A stretch of 64,000 bases of DNA, taken from positions 1 to 64,000 of the forward strand of contig NZ_JAPKNM010000025.1 in assembly GCF_026460985.1 (NCBI RefSeq), written 5' to 3'. Shown in pieces: positions 51,676 through 59,900 of this stretch. Numbering within the stretch: the first letter of the stretch is position 1; every line of letters starts with the position of its first letter. The notes below the pieces were generated by a model, which was not told where the DNA came from, ran no database searches, and saw nothing but the letters and a program-made list of their open reading frames with translations. Origin of the DNA: Sphingomonas sp. (GTDB lineage Bacteria; Pseudomonadota; Alphaproteobacteria; Sphingomonadales; Sphingomonadaceae). The translations under genes were made by a program, and so were the position numbers.

Positions 51676-52061
51676 GCTCTCTCCTCCTGTGCGTGGTTCT
51701 GAATCGTCAGGCGCGACGGCGCGGCCGTGCGCGGAGCCGCGGCATGCGCGGCAGCGATCGAGATGCGGAGGGGGTGGCCCGGAGGATACGCATACGCGTC
51801 ACGACTGCCGGCACCCGAGACTCTCCCTGTCCGTCGGATCTTCGTCCGAAGCGAGGATCAGAAGGCGGGCTTCTGTCCTATATTATGGAACAGAGTTGCA
51901 GCAGTTGGATATGGACTGTCAAGCGGTGCGCGCCCGGCCTGCGCCAGTCCGAGGCCGGGTATCGGCGAGTTCCGTTTCGGATGGTGGGCGGAGCCGTAGC
52001 GGCATTCTCATCCTCCCCCCCTGGCGGGGGAGGATGAGAATTGGCAGGTTCGGCTGCGCGC
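51676..52061. other. 386-bp gap upstream of second receptor
   Basis: No gene seen. It should contain the receptor promoter on the minus strand; TTGACA (51922-51917, minus) is the best -35 but lacks a convincing -10. At its right end is a perfect 16-bp hairpin (52004-52019 and 52026-52041, loop CCTGGC) that begins ATTCTCATCCTCCCCC. It is a probable terminator for the DUF1801 operon and related in sequence to the type C interior. Confidence 0.6.
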
Positions 52062-52460
52062 TCAGGCCTTCTTGCGCGCGCGCACCGGCGGTTTCGCCAG
52101 GTTGAGCGCCGCCGCCTCGCGGATCAGCGCCTTCAGCGCCGTCTCATCGATCGCGTCGCCTTCGTGAAAGTCGATCGCGCGGCGCGTATTGCCCTCGAGG
52201 CTGGAATTGAAGAGCCCCGTCGGGTCGGGGAGCGAGGCGCCCTTGGCGAAGGTCAGCTTCACGGCGTTCTTGTAGGTCTCGCCGGTGGTGATGATCCCGC
52301 TGTGCGACCATACCGGGACCCCGCGCCACTTCCATTCCTCGATCACCGCGGGCTCGGCCTCGTGGATGAGCTTGCGGATCCGGGCGAGCGTCTCGCCGCG
52401 CCAGTCGTTCAGGGCCTCGATCCGCGCGTTGATCAGCTGCGAGGGGGTCTGGTCGGTCAT
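52062..52460 (-). CDS. DUF1801 protein
   Basis: 132 aa. DUF1801 pattern: LNDWRGETLARIRKLIHEAE, EEWKWRGVPVWSHSGIITTG, KNAVKLTFAKGASLPDPTGL, NTRRAIDFHEGDAIDETALK. It ends with a basic tail (RARKKA). Function unknown; related folds bind small hydrophobic ligands or act in stress. Last gene of the ArsR-AHSA1 cluster and weakly similar in layout to the DUF1801 gene beside it. Confidence 0.88.
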   Translation of the reverse strand: MTDQTPSQLINARIEALNDWRGETLARIRKLIHEAEPAVIEEWKWRGVPVWSHSGIITTGETYKNAVKLTFAKGASLPDPTGLFNSSLEGNTRRAIDFHEGDAIDETALKALIREAAALNLAKPPVRARKKA

Positions 52461-52491
52461 CCTGCTTCCTTTCCAAGCGGTCGCGCGCGGA

Positions 52492-52923
52492 TCACAGCCG
52501 CTCGCCGGGCAATCTGCTGGCCTGCTTCACCCAGTCGACGAACTGCGCCGCGTCGAACGCGTCGTCCTCGTGAATGTCGAGATAGCGGACCTGCGGGTAT
52601 TTCGAGAGGCCGGCCGGGGCGGGGTCCAGCGACGCGCCCTGGAAGAAGGTCACCTTCACGTAGCGGTTGAAGCAATGGAAGCTGAGGAACCAGCCCTCGC
52701 CGGGGACGCCGTAGAAGGGCGAGTTCCACTTCACCGCCTTGTGCACCTCCGGGATCGCCTCCGCGATCAGCGCGTCGAGCCGGCGCCCGACGTCGCGCTT
52801 CCAGCCCGGCATCGCCGCGACATAGGCCTGCACCGGTGCGTCGCCCTCGCCCTTGGGGATCTGGGGATTGCCGCCCGAGAGCAGTTTCGGCGCCGCCAGC
52901 GCGTCCGATTTTGCGCGCGCCAC
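52492..52923 (-). CDS. DUF1801 protein, second copy
   Basis: 143 aa from a GTG at 52923, just after the preceding stop (52928). DUF1801 core: YVAAMPGWKRDVGRRLDALI, AVKWNSPFYGVPGEGWFLSF, VKVTFFQGASLDPAPAGLSK, VRYLDIHEDDAFDAAQFVDW. Together with the neighbouring gene it makes two divergent DUF1801 paralogues in tandem. An in-frame ATG at 52974 would overlap the membrane-protein gene and is less likely. Confidence 0.82.
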   Translation of the reverse strand: MARAKSDALAAPKLLSGGNPQIPKGEGDAPVQAYVAAMPGWKRDVGRRLDALIAEAIPEVHKAVKWNSPFYGVPGEGWFLSFHCFNRYVKVTFFQGASLDPAPAGLSKYPQVRYLDIHEDDAFDAAQFVDWVKQASRLPGERL

Positions 52924-52927
52924 GGCC

Positions 52928-53149
52928 TTAGTCCTGCACGCTGACGCGCTGCCCGGTGCGCCCGCGGACGACATAGGGCAGGGCGAACAGATAGAGCCCG
53001 GTCACCAGCAGCAGGATGAGCGGGAGCAATGCGAAGAGCCCGAGCCAATAGGGCGGCTGCCCCTGGCTCATCGCGATCATGTAGGTGATCACGCCCAGGG
53101 TGAAGGCGATGGCCGTCCAGCGATGGAATTGGCGGATCCGGATGTTCAA
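52928..53149 (-). CDS. Small membrane protein, 73 aa
   Basis: Two predicted membrane segments: WTAIAFTLGVITYMIAMSQ and YWLGLFALLPLILLLVTGLYLFA, written here in part. Basic N-terminus (MNIRIRQFHR) and a hydrophilic tail. It lies between the AHSA1-type gene and DUF1801 in one operon. Family not recognised. Confidence 0.7.
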   Translation of the reverse strand: MNIRIRQFHRWTAIAFTLGVITYMIAMSQGQPPYWLGLFALLPLILLLVTGLYLFALPYVVRGRTGQRVSVQD

Positions 53150-53182
53150 TGCTGCCTCCTCTGTTCGGTGCCTTGCGCCTGG

Positions 53183-53614
53183 TCAGTCCAGCCGCGCCGT
53201 CAGTTCCTCCAGCTTGCCGAGGAATTGCTGCCACCCCAGCTTGGCGCCGCCAAAGGCCTGCTTCTGATCGGGCCGGAAGCCGGCCTGCTCGACGCGCAGC
53301 AGCGTTCCGCTGGCCGTCGGCGTGAGCGTGAAGGTCACCACGCTCTTGAGCGCGAAGGCGGGGTCGTCATGCGCGAAGTCCCAGCTGTAGGAGAGCGTCT
53401 CGTTCGGCTCGATCTCGAGGACCTCGCAGTCGAGCACGCCGCCCCATTCGCCGCGCAGATTGAAGCGGTGGCCGATCGTCGGCGCGAAGTCGTTCTTCAT
53501 CAGCCACTCCTCGATCAGGTGCGGCTGGGTGAGCGCGCGCCACAGCTTTTCGGGCGGATGCGGCATCTCGCGCTCGACGGTGAGCGAGCGCGTCTCGGTC
53601 GCGGTGGCGGTCAT
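53183..53614 (-). CDS. SRPBCC / AHSA1-domain protein
   Basis: 143 aa. START-like helix-grip fold of the AHSA1 type: LTVEREMPHPPEKLWRALTQ, PHLIEEWLMKNDFAPTIGHR, LSYSWDFAHDDPAFALKSVV, LRVEQAGFRPDQKQAFGGAK, WQQFLGKLEELTARL. The ATG at 53614 overlaps the ArsR stop (ATGA). ArsR plus AHSA1 is a frequent coupled pair in bacteria, in which the regulator controls the ligand-binding protein. Confidence 0.92.
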   Translation of the reverse strand: MTATATETRSLTVEREMPHPPEKLWRALTQPHLIEEWLMKNDFAPTIGHRFNLRGEWGGVLDCEVLEIEPNETLSYSWDFAHDDPAFALKSVVTFTLTPTASGTLLRVEQAGFRPDQKQAFGGAKLGWQQFLGKLEELTARLD

Positions 53615-53943
53615 TGGTCCATCCTTTTCAGCAGGTCTTCCAGGTCGTCGAACCGGCTCTGCCAGAAGCCGGTCATCCGGCTCGTCCAGTCGACGAGCGG
53701 GGCGAGCGCGCCGAGCTGCGCGCTGTAATGGGTCTGGCGGCCCTCTGGCCGGTCGAGCACCAGCCCGGCCGCCTTGAGCACGCCGAGATGCTTCGACACC
53801 GCCGGCTGCGACACCCCGGCCCGCGCGGTCAGCGCCGCGACCGTCTGCTCCCCCTCGCGGCACAGCCGCTCGAAGATCGCCCGCCGCGTGGGATCGGCGA
53901 GGGTCCGGAAAAGCATGTCGGGCGCGGTCTGCATCGAACACAT
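53611..53943 (-). CDS. ArsR-family transcriptional regulator
   Basis: 110 aa. Winged helix: MLFRTLADPTRRAIFERLCR, AALTARAGVSQPAVSKHLGV, LKAAGLVLDRPEGRQTHYSA. No Cys metal site of the ArsR/CzrA kind is seen, in line with the non-metal ArsR group that accompanies AHSA1 proteins. First gene of the operon; a dyad GGGTTTGATCCATAAT..CTGGGTTATG just upstream may be part of its operator, but I rate that weakly. Confidence 0.92.
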   Translation of the reverse strand: MCSMQTAPDMLFRTLADPTRRAIFERLCREGEQTVAALTARAGVSQPAVSKHLGVLKAAGLVLDRPEGRQTHYSAQLGALAPLVDWTSRMTGFWQSRFDDLEDLLKRMDQ

Positions 53944-54118
53944 AACTCACTGGCTATGGGTTTGATCCATAATCGCTGGGTTATGAATGCGTCAAGCGCA
54001 GCGGAATTCCGACAATCGGATCGAGCAAGGGAAAGGGAAGTTCACGGCGCCGGGCCGCCGGGAGACGCTGAAGCTGATGATGTCGTTTCTGACGATCATC
54101 CAGTCCACAGGAGCCGGC

Positions 54119-54961
54119 CTAGAACGGAAGCCAGGCAGCAGCTATCGCCTTGAGATCCGGCGGCAGATTGTCCGCTATTCCGAAGCCGGGAAAGCCGGCG
54201 AGCCGGGTCGACTGGCGAAGATAGTCGACGAACCAATCATAGCCGGGAAGCTGGAAATCCGCGCGTGAATCCGGAAGCAGGACGTCGGCAACGCTTCCGC
54301 TATAGCCGCCTTTGCTGTCCGCATCCGGTCCAAGGATGTAGCTGAAAGGCTGCCCCTCAACGGCCTCGTCCTCATAGGCATCCATCAGCTGGTCGGGCGG
54401 GTTGAGGACCACAGGGTCTCCCGAGCCGACACTGCCGTCCCAATTGGCCGCTTGCCCCATGAAATCGACGCCCCCCACCTCTCGCCAAAAATGGTATAAC
54501 GACAAGGGAACGGGGCCAGCTTCGGCTTCGAACCGTTCAAGCTGTTCGACCGCAGCGTCATTCATCGGGGAAAATACCTGATGATCCTCGCGATCAGCGG
54601 GGCCTCTGCGCTCGAGGTCGGGGCCAATCGACGAATGCTGCCGCAGCATTGTCGCGATCATGTGACTCAAGCTTCCTACCCGCTCACTGTCGAGGCGAAA
54701 TCGAAGGTCCTTGAGCGGGCCGGAGGTGTGAAGGGAGATCTTCGGCAAGGTCGGCTCTATGCTCCAGCCAAACCGATATCCTCCCGCCCTCAACTCCCGC
54801 TCGATGCGAACGAAGTTCGCGGCGGCACGCTTCATCGTAGCGGCGGCAACGGCATTTGCGTCCTCGATAATGTCCGGATCGCGCGCCTTCTCGCCCAGCG
54901 CACGAAGTTCCTCCCAGACACGGATGTAATCGCCATCGCGGTAGCGCTCTAGGAGAGACAT
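54119..54961 (-). CDS. Hypothetical protein, 280 aa
   Basis: No family is firmly recognised. The N-terminal 120 residues are helical (SLLERYRDGDYIRVWEELRA; AVAAATMKRAAANFVRIERE). The middle and C-terminal part (PLSLYHFWREVGGVDFMGQA; PFSYILGPDADSKGGYSGSV; PGYDWFVDYLRQSTRLAGFP) has the look of SUKH/SMI1-type proteins, which include many immunity proteins; this is a weak impression. GC is visibly lower than in the neighbours, so recent acquisition is possible. The ATG at 54961 follows a purine-poor leader. The frame stays open upstream to 55156, but that part looks non-coding. Confidence 0.6.
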   Translation of the reverse strand: MSLLERYRDGDYIRVWEELRALGEKARDPDIIEDANAVAAATMKRAAANFVRIERELRAGGYRFGWSIEPTLPKISLHTSGPLKDLRFRLDSERVGSLSHMIATMLRQHSSIGPDLERRGPADREDHQVFSPMNDAAVEQLERFEAEAGPVPLSLYHFWREVGGVDFMGQAANWDGSVGSGDPVVLNPPDQLMDAYEDEAVEGQPFSYILGPDADSKGGYSGSVADVLLPDSRADFQLPGYDWFVDYLRQSTRLAGFPGFGIADNLPPDLKAIAAAWLPF

Positions 54962-55347
54962 ACACCGTCCCTGTAACCAAGCGATGGCGCGAGACTCGCC
55001 ACGTGTGGCCGAGGCGGGGTTACGAGAGTCAGGGCCGCTATTGCCGAAAGGATCATATCGTTCCCCGGAAATGGATGCCGCTTTGGCAAACCCGGTCATC
55101 CTGGCACCCGAAACAGGCATCCGGGCAATAGCGTACTGCGCGTATTTCGGCCGCAACGGCGACGGGTTTGCGGTGGAAGCGCACCTTGAGGCGACGAGGG
55201 GGCAAACCTGCCGGAAGCGCGAGTTGAGCCTTGTGGCGATCCATTGCGGTTTCGCCCGGGAGACGATTGTGCCTCCGAGCGTCGACGGTTCTCAGTTTGT
55301 CCTCTATGAGGTCAACCGAAACCCAGATTTCTGCGGGTTTTAGAAAA
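54962..55347. other. 386-bp gap, no gene supported
   Basis: Frames of about 60-120 codons are open on both strands but have no ribosome site, no recognisable protein and overlap each other. The stretch lies between the orphan 280-aa gene and tRNA-Thr and may be residual acquired DNA. Confidence 0.5.
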
Positions 55348-55423
55348 TGGTGCCGCTTACAGGACTCGAACCTGTGACCCCCGCATTACGAATGCGATGC
55401 TCTACCAGCTGAGCTAAAGCGGC
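55348..55423 (-). tRNA. tRNA-Thr (anticodon CGT)
   Basis: 76 bases on the minus strand including encoded CCA. Acceptor GCCGCTT/AAGCGGC, D arm GCTC/GAGC, anticodon stem TCGCA/TGCGG with loop TTCGTAA (anticodon CGT), T arm ACAGG-TTCGAGT-CCTGT. It reads ACG codons. Confidence 0.96.
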
Positions 55424-55625
55424 CCGGTCGAAGCGCTTGGCCTCGAAAGAGAGCGCGCGCTTACCAGCATGATTCGTAGCTGACAAGCGTTGCGATTTGC
55501 TTGCCGCGCCGATCCGCCGCACCCGCGCCAATACTTACCCGTCGGGCTTTACGCGTCGTTTACCACGGCCGGTGCACAAGCGGCCTCTCAAGGAGCGGGC
55601 CGTTCGCCCGCAATGGAGCACGCGT

Positions 55626-56879
55626 ATGGACATGGCTCGCGGCGTCAATGAGCCCTTCGACTCGGCCCCCGAAGGCTCGAACGACGAGATGGTTTCCGAT
55701 TCCCCGATCGAGATCGGCGCCGACGAGCGCCGCATGCACGTGCGCGCGTACAACCATTGGGTCTCGCTGCTCCACGGCCGCGCCTATCCCTCGATCGAGG
55801 ACTTGGATCCCGAGAACATCGCCGATTTCGGCCCGCACAGCGTGCTGCTCGATTTCACCCGCGGGGTCGACGATCCGTCGATTCGCTATCTCGGCGAGAT
55901 GCTGCGCGAGGAATGCGGCTTCACGCCGTCGATCCAGACCGTGGGCGAGGTACCAAGCCGCTCTTTGCTCTCGCGCCTGACCGACCATTATCTCCAGATC
56001 ATCGCGAATCGCGCGCCGATCGGCTTCGAGGCCGAGTTCGTCGGCCAGCGCGGGCACAACACGCTCTATCGCGGCATCCTGATGCCCTTCTCGTCGGACG
56101 GCGAGACGATCGACTTCATCTACGGCGTGATCAACTGGAAGGAACTGGTCGACGCCGAGACCCAGGCACGGCTCAACGCCGAGATCGAGGAATCGCGTCG
56201 CGCGGTGCCGCAGGCCCCGGTCGCCGCCGCGGTGTGGGCCGACGGCCCCAGCGCCGGCTTCGACTCGCCCGTCGAGCCCGTCGCGCCGCTCTACGGCTCC
56301 GACCTCGCCGACCAGTTGCTGCTCGCGCGCGAATCGGCCGCGGCCGCCCGCGCGTCCGACACGCGCAGCCGCTCGGCGCTCTACCGCGCGCTCAGCCGCG
56401 CCTATGATTTCGCCCGCGCCGCCGAGGAAGCGCCCGAGGACTATCAGGCCCTGCTCCGCGATTCGGGCCTCACCGCCCAGGCCCGCGCGCCGATGACCCC
56501 GGCGGTCAAGCTCGTCTTCGGCGTGGACTACGACAAGACCCGCCTCACCGAATTCGCCGCGGTGCTCAGCCATGCCCGCCGCCAGGACGTGCCCCAGGGC
56601 GGGCTCGACGCGTTCCTCGAAGTCGCCGAGGGCGGCATCAAGGGCGTGGTCAAGGCCGAGCGCGACCATCGCCGCCCCGCGCCGAAGCGCGATGTCTTCG
56701 CGCGCGCCGCGGAGGAGCTTCGCAGCCGTCCGCCGCTCGGCCATGTCGCGATTTCCGCCGGGCAGGACGAGTTCGTCGTGCTGCTCGCCCGCGCGGGCAA
56801 CCAGGGGCTCGACATCGTCGCGCGCTTCGCGGACGACGCGGCGCTCACCGAACGCGCGATCCGCAAGGCCGCCGCCTGA
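55626..56879 (+). CDS. PAS_5-like domain protein, 417 aa
   Basis: The N-terminal 150 residues resemble the alphaproteobacterial PAS_5 family: HVRAYNHWVSLLHGRAYPSI, EDLDPENIADFGPHSVLLDF, then IRYLGEMLREECG and RGILMPFSSDGETIDFIYGV. A long helical and acidic middle part (LLARESAAAARASDTRSRSA) and a second alpha/beta region (VKLVFGVDYDKTRLTEFAAV; HVAISAGQDEFVVLLARAGN) follow. There is no kinase, GGDEF or HTH module, so it is probably a sensor or adaptor. It ends 84 bp upstream of gdh and may be co-transcribed. Start ATG 55626 is the first in-frame ATG near the conserved core. Confidence 0.75.
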   Translation: MDMARGVNEPFDSAPEGSNDEMVSDSPIEIGADERRMHVRAYNHWVSLLHGRAYPSIEDLDPENIADFGPHSVLLDFTRGVDDPSIRYLGEMLREECGFTPSIQTVGEVPSRSLLSRLTDHYLQIIANRAPIGFEAEFVGQRGHNTLYRGILMPFSSDGETIDFIYGVINWKELVDAETQARLNAEIEESRRAVPQAPVAAAVWADGPSAGFDSPVEPVAPLYGSDLADQLLLARESAAAARASDTRSRSALYRALSRAYDFARAAEEAPEDYQALLRDSGLTAQARAPMTPAVKLVFGVDYDKTRLTEFAAVLSHARRQDVPQGGLDAFLEVAEGGIKGVVKAERDHRRPAPKRDVFARAAEELRSRPPLGHVAISAGQDEFVVLLARAGNQGLDIVARFADDAALTERAIRKAAA

Positions 56880-56963
56880 GTTTTTCACGAAACCGGTAGC
56901 AGTGGTTACTTTCTGCCGCGCCGAGCCTTGAGGTCGCGCGCCGGGCGGAGCATAGCGGCGCCC

Positions 56964-59900
56964 ATGAAAAACATGATGACGTCGCTCACGCAGGCGTTCG
57001 AGGCGCGGCTGCTCGAAGGAGCACTGCCGGGAGAGCTGGAGGGATTCGAGGAGGGCGAGCGCGCCGAAGCGGCAAGCTTCGTCGCCGAGGCCGCGGCGGT
57101 GCGTCCGCCGGGCACGCCGCAGATCCGGCTGGAAACCTATCTCGACGAGGAGCGTCGCAGCATGCGGCTCGCGGTCGTCAACGACGACATGCCCTTCCTC
57201 GTCGATTCGATAGCGAGCGCGATCGCCGCGCACGACATCGCGATCTTCCGCATCATCCACCCGGTCGTCACGGTCGAGCGCGACGGCGAGGGCAAATTGG
57301 TCGCGATCGACGCCGAGAGCGGGCGGCGCGAATCGATGATCTATATCGAGATGGAGCGCAGCGACGCGCGCACGCGCCGCGGCCTCGTCGCCGAGATCGA
57401 GCGCACGCTCGAGCAGGTGCGCAGCGCGGTCGAGGATTGGCGCGCGCTCCAGGCGGCGATGTTCACCGACGCCGGCAATCTGGCCCTGCCCGAGGGCACC
57501 GCCTTGCTCCGCTGGTTCCTCGACGGCGCGATGACCCTGCTCGCGCACGAGAAATGGCGCACCGACGGCAGCGTCTCGGACCAGCTCGGTCTCGCGCGCT
57601 ATACGCTCGAGACGCCGATCCTCGCCGATGCCTCGCGCGAGGCCGCGGTCGAGCATTTCCGGCAAGGCGGCGAGGCGCCGCTGCTGCTCAAGTCCAACTC
57701 GATCTCGACCGTGCACCGCCGCGTGCCGCTCGACATCGTCGTGCTGCCGATCCTCACCGGCGCCGAGGTCACCGGCCTCTCGATCCATGCCGGTTTGTGG
57801 ACCAGCGCGGCCTTGTTCGCCGATCCGCAGGAAGTGCCGGTGCTGCGCGCGCGGCTCGGAGGGCTCGAAAAGAAGTTCGGCTTCGATCCCAAGGGCCATA
57901 CCGGCAAGGCGATGGCGCATGCGCTGACCGCGCTGCCGCACGATCTGACCACCGCGTTCGACGTGCCGTCGCTCGAGAATCTCCTGCTCACCGCAATGTC
58001 GGTCGCCGATCGGCCGCGCTCGAAGTTGGTGCTCGTGCGCAGTCTGCTCGGGCGGCATCTCTTCGCCTTTGTCTGGCTGCCACGCGACGAAGTCTCGACC
58101 GGGCGCCGCGAGGCGATCGGCGAGATGCTGAGCGAGGCCTCCCACGCCAAGCTGATCAACTGGTCGATCGCGCTCGAGGACGGCATCGTCGCCTTGCTGC
58201 GCTACACGCTCGACCTGCGCGGGGGCGGCGTCCTGCCCGACGCCGCCGAGCTCGACACGCGGCTCGAACGGATGCTGCGCGGCTGGGTGCCCGCGGTCGA
58301 GGCGGCGCTCGCCGAGCAGACCGGCGCCCCGTCGACGCGGCTCGCGCTGCGCTTCGCCAACGCCTTTCCCGCCGTCTATCGCGCCACCAGCACTCCCGAG
58401 GAGGCGGCGCGCGATATTCTGCGCATCGCTGCGCTCGAAGGCCCCGGCGCACGCTCGGTCCGCATCGCGCCGCATCCGGGCAAGAAGGGCGAATACCGCA
58501 TCAAGCTCTATGCCCAGGGTGGCGCATTGGCGCTCTCCGACGCGGTGCCGGTGTTCGAGAATTTCGGCTTCCGCGTCATCGAGGAAGTCCCGACCCAGCT
58601 CGCCAACGGCATCTTCGTCCATGATTTCGAAGTCGCGCTGACCGGCGGCGCGCGTGCGCTCGCGGCCGAGCCGAAGCTCGTCGAGGACGCGATCGCCGCG
58701 GTGCTCGAGGGGCGCGCCGAGAACGACATCTTCAACCGGCTGATCGTCGAGGGCGGGATGCGCGCCAGCGCAGTCGTGCTGTTCCGCGCCTGGTTCCGCT
58801 ATCTGCGCCAGACTGGCATGAACTACGGCATGGGCACCGTGGTCGACGCGCTCCGCCGCGCGCCCGCGGTCGCCGCCGCGCTGATCGAGCGGTTCGAGGC
58901 CGCGCACGATCCCGCGCGCGCCGGCAAGGACGAGCAAGCCGTCAAGGCCGCGACCAAGGCGATCGACGCGGGGCTCGACCAGGTCTCGGCGATCGACGAC
59001 GATCGCATCCTGCGCACGCTGCGCGGCGTCGTGCTCGCGACGCTCCGGACCAACGCCTTCGCGCCGGCTTCGGCCGAAGCGCTCGCCTTCAAGCTCGATT
59101 CGGCCAAGGTGCCGGGCCTGCCCGCACCGCTGCCCTGGCGCGAGATCTGGGTGTACAGCCCCCGTGTCGAAGGCATCCATCTGCGCGCCGGCCCGGTCGC
59201 GCGCGGCGGGCTGCGCTGGTCCGATCGGCGCGACGATTTCCGCACCGAGATCCTCGGGCTGATGAAGGCGCAGCGCGTCAAGAACGCGGTGATCGTGCCG
59301 ACCGGCGCCAAGGGCGGCTTCTACCCCAAGCAGCTGCCTTCGCCCGCGCTGGACCGTGACGCCTGGTTCGCCGAAGGGACGGAGAGCTACCGCATCTTCA
59401 TCCGCTCGCTGCTGTCGATCACCGACAACATCGTCGCGGGCGCGGTGGTGCATCCCGAGGGTGTCGCGATCCTCGACGGCGAAGATCCCTATTTCGTCGT
59501 CGCCGCCGACAAGGGCACCGCGACCTTCTCCGACGTCGCCAACCGAATCGCGGTCGATCGCAACTTCTGGCTCGGTGACGCCTTCGCCTCGGGCGGGTCG
59601 CACGGCTACGACCACAAGGCGATGGGCATCACCGCCAAGGGCGCCTGGGTTTCGGTCCGCCGCCACTTCCTCGAAATGGGCGTCGACGTGCAGTCCGAGC
59701 CGGTGCGCGTCGCCGGTTGCGGCGACATGTCGGGCGACGTGTTCGGCAACGGCATGCTGCTGTCGAAGGCGATCAAGCTGATCGCGGCGTTCGACCATCG
59801 CCACATCTTCCTCGATCCCGATCCCGATCCGGCGAAGAGCTGGGACGAGCGCGCGCGCATGTTCGCGCTGCCGCGGTCGAGCTGGGCGGACTATGATCCG

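Noticed and set aside
51840-51925. Second-receptor operator or promoter in TATTATGGAACAGAG region
   Set aside because: The dyad is imperfect and the -10 match is poor; not enough to call a site.
54984-55343. 119-codon plus-strand frame before tRNA-Thr
   Set aside because: No ribosome site, no family resemblance and it overlaps other short open frames; treated as non-coding.
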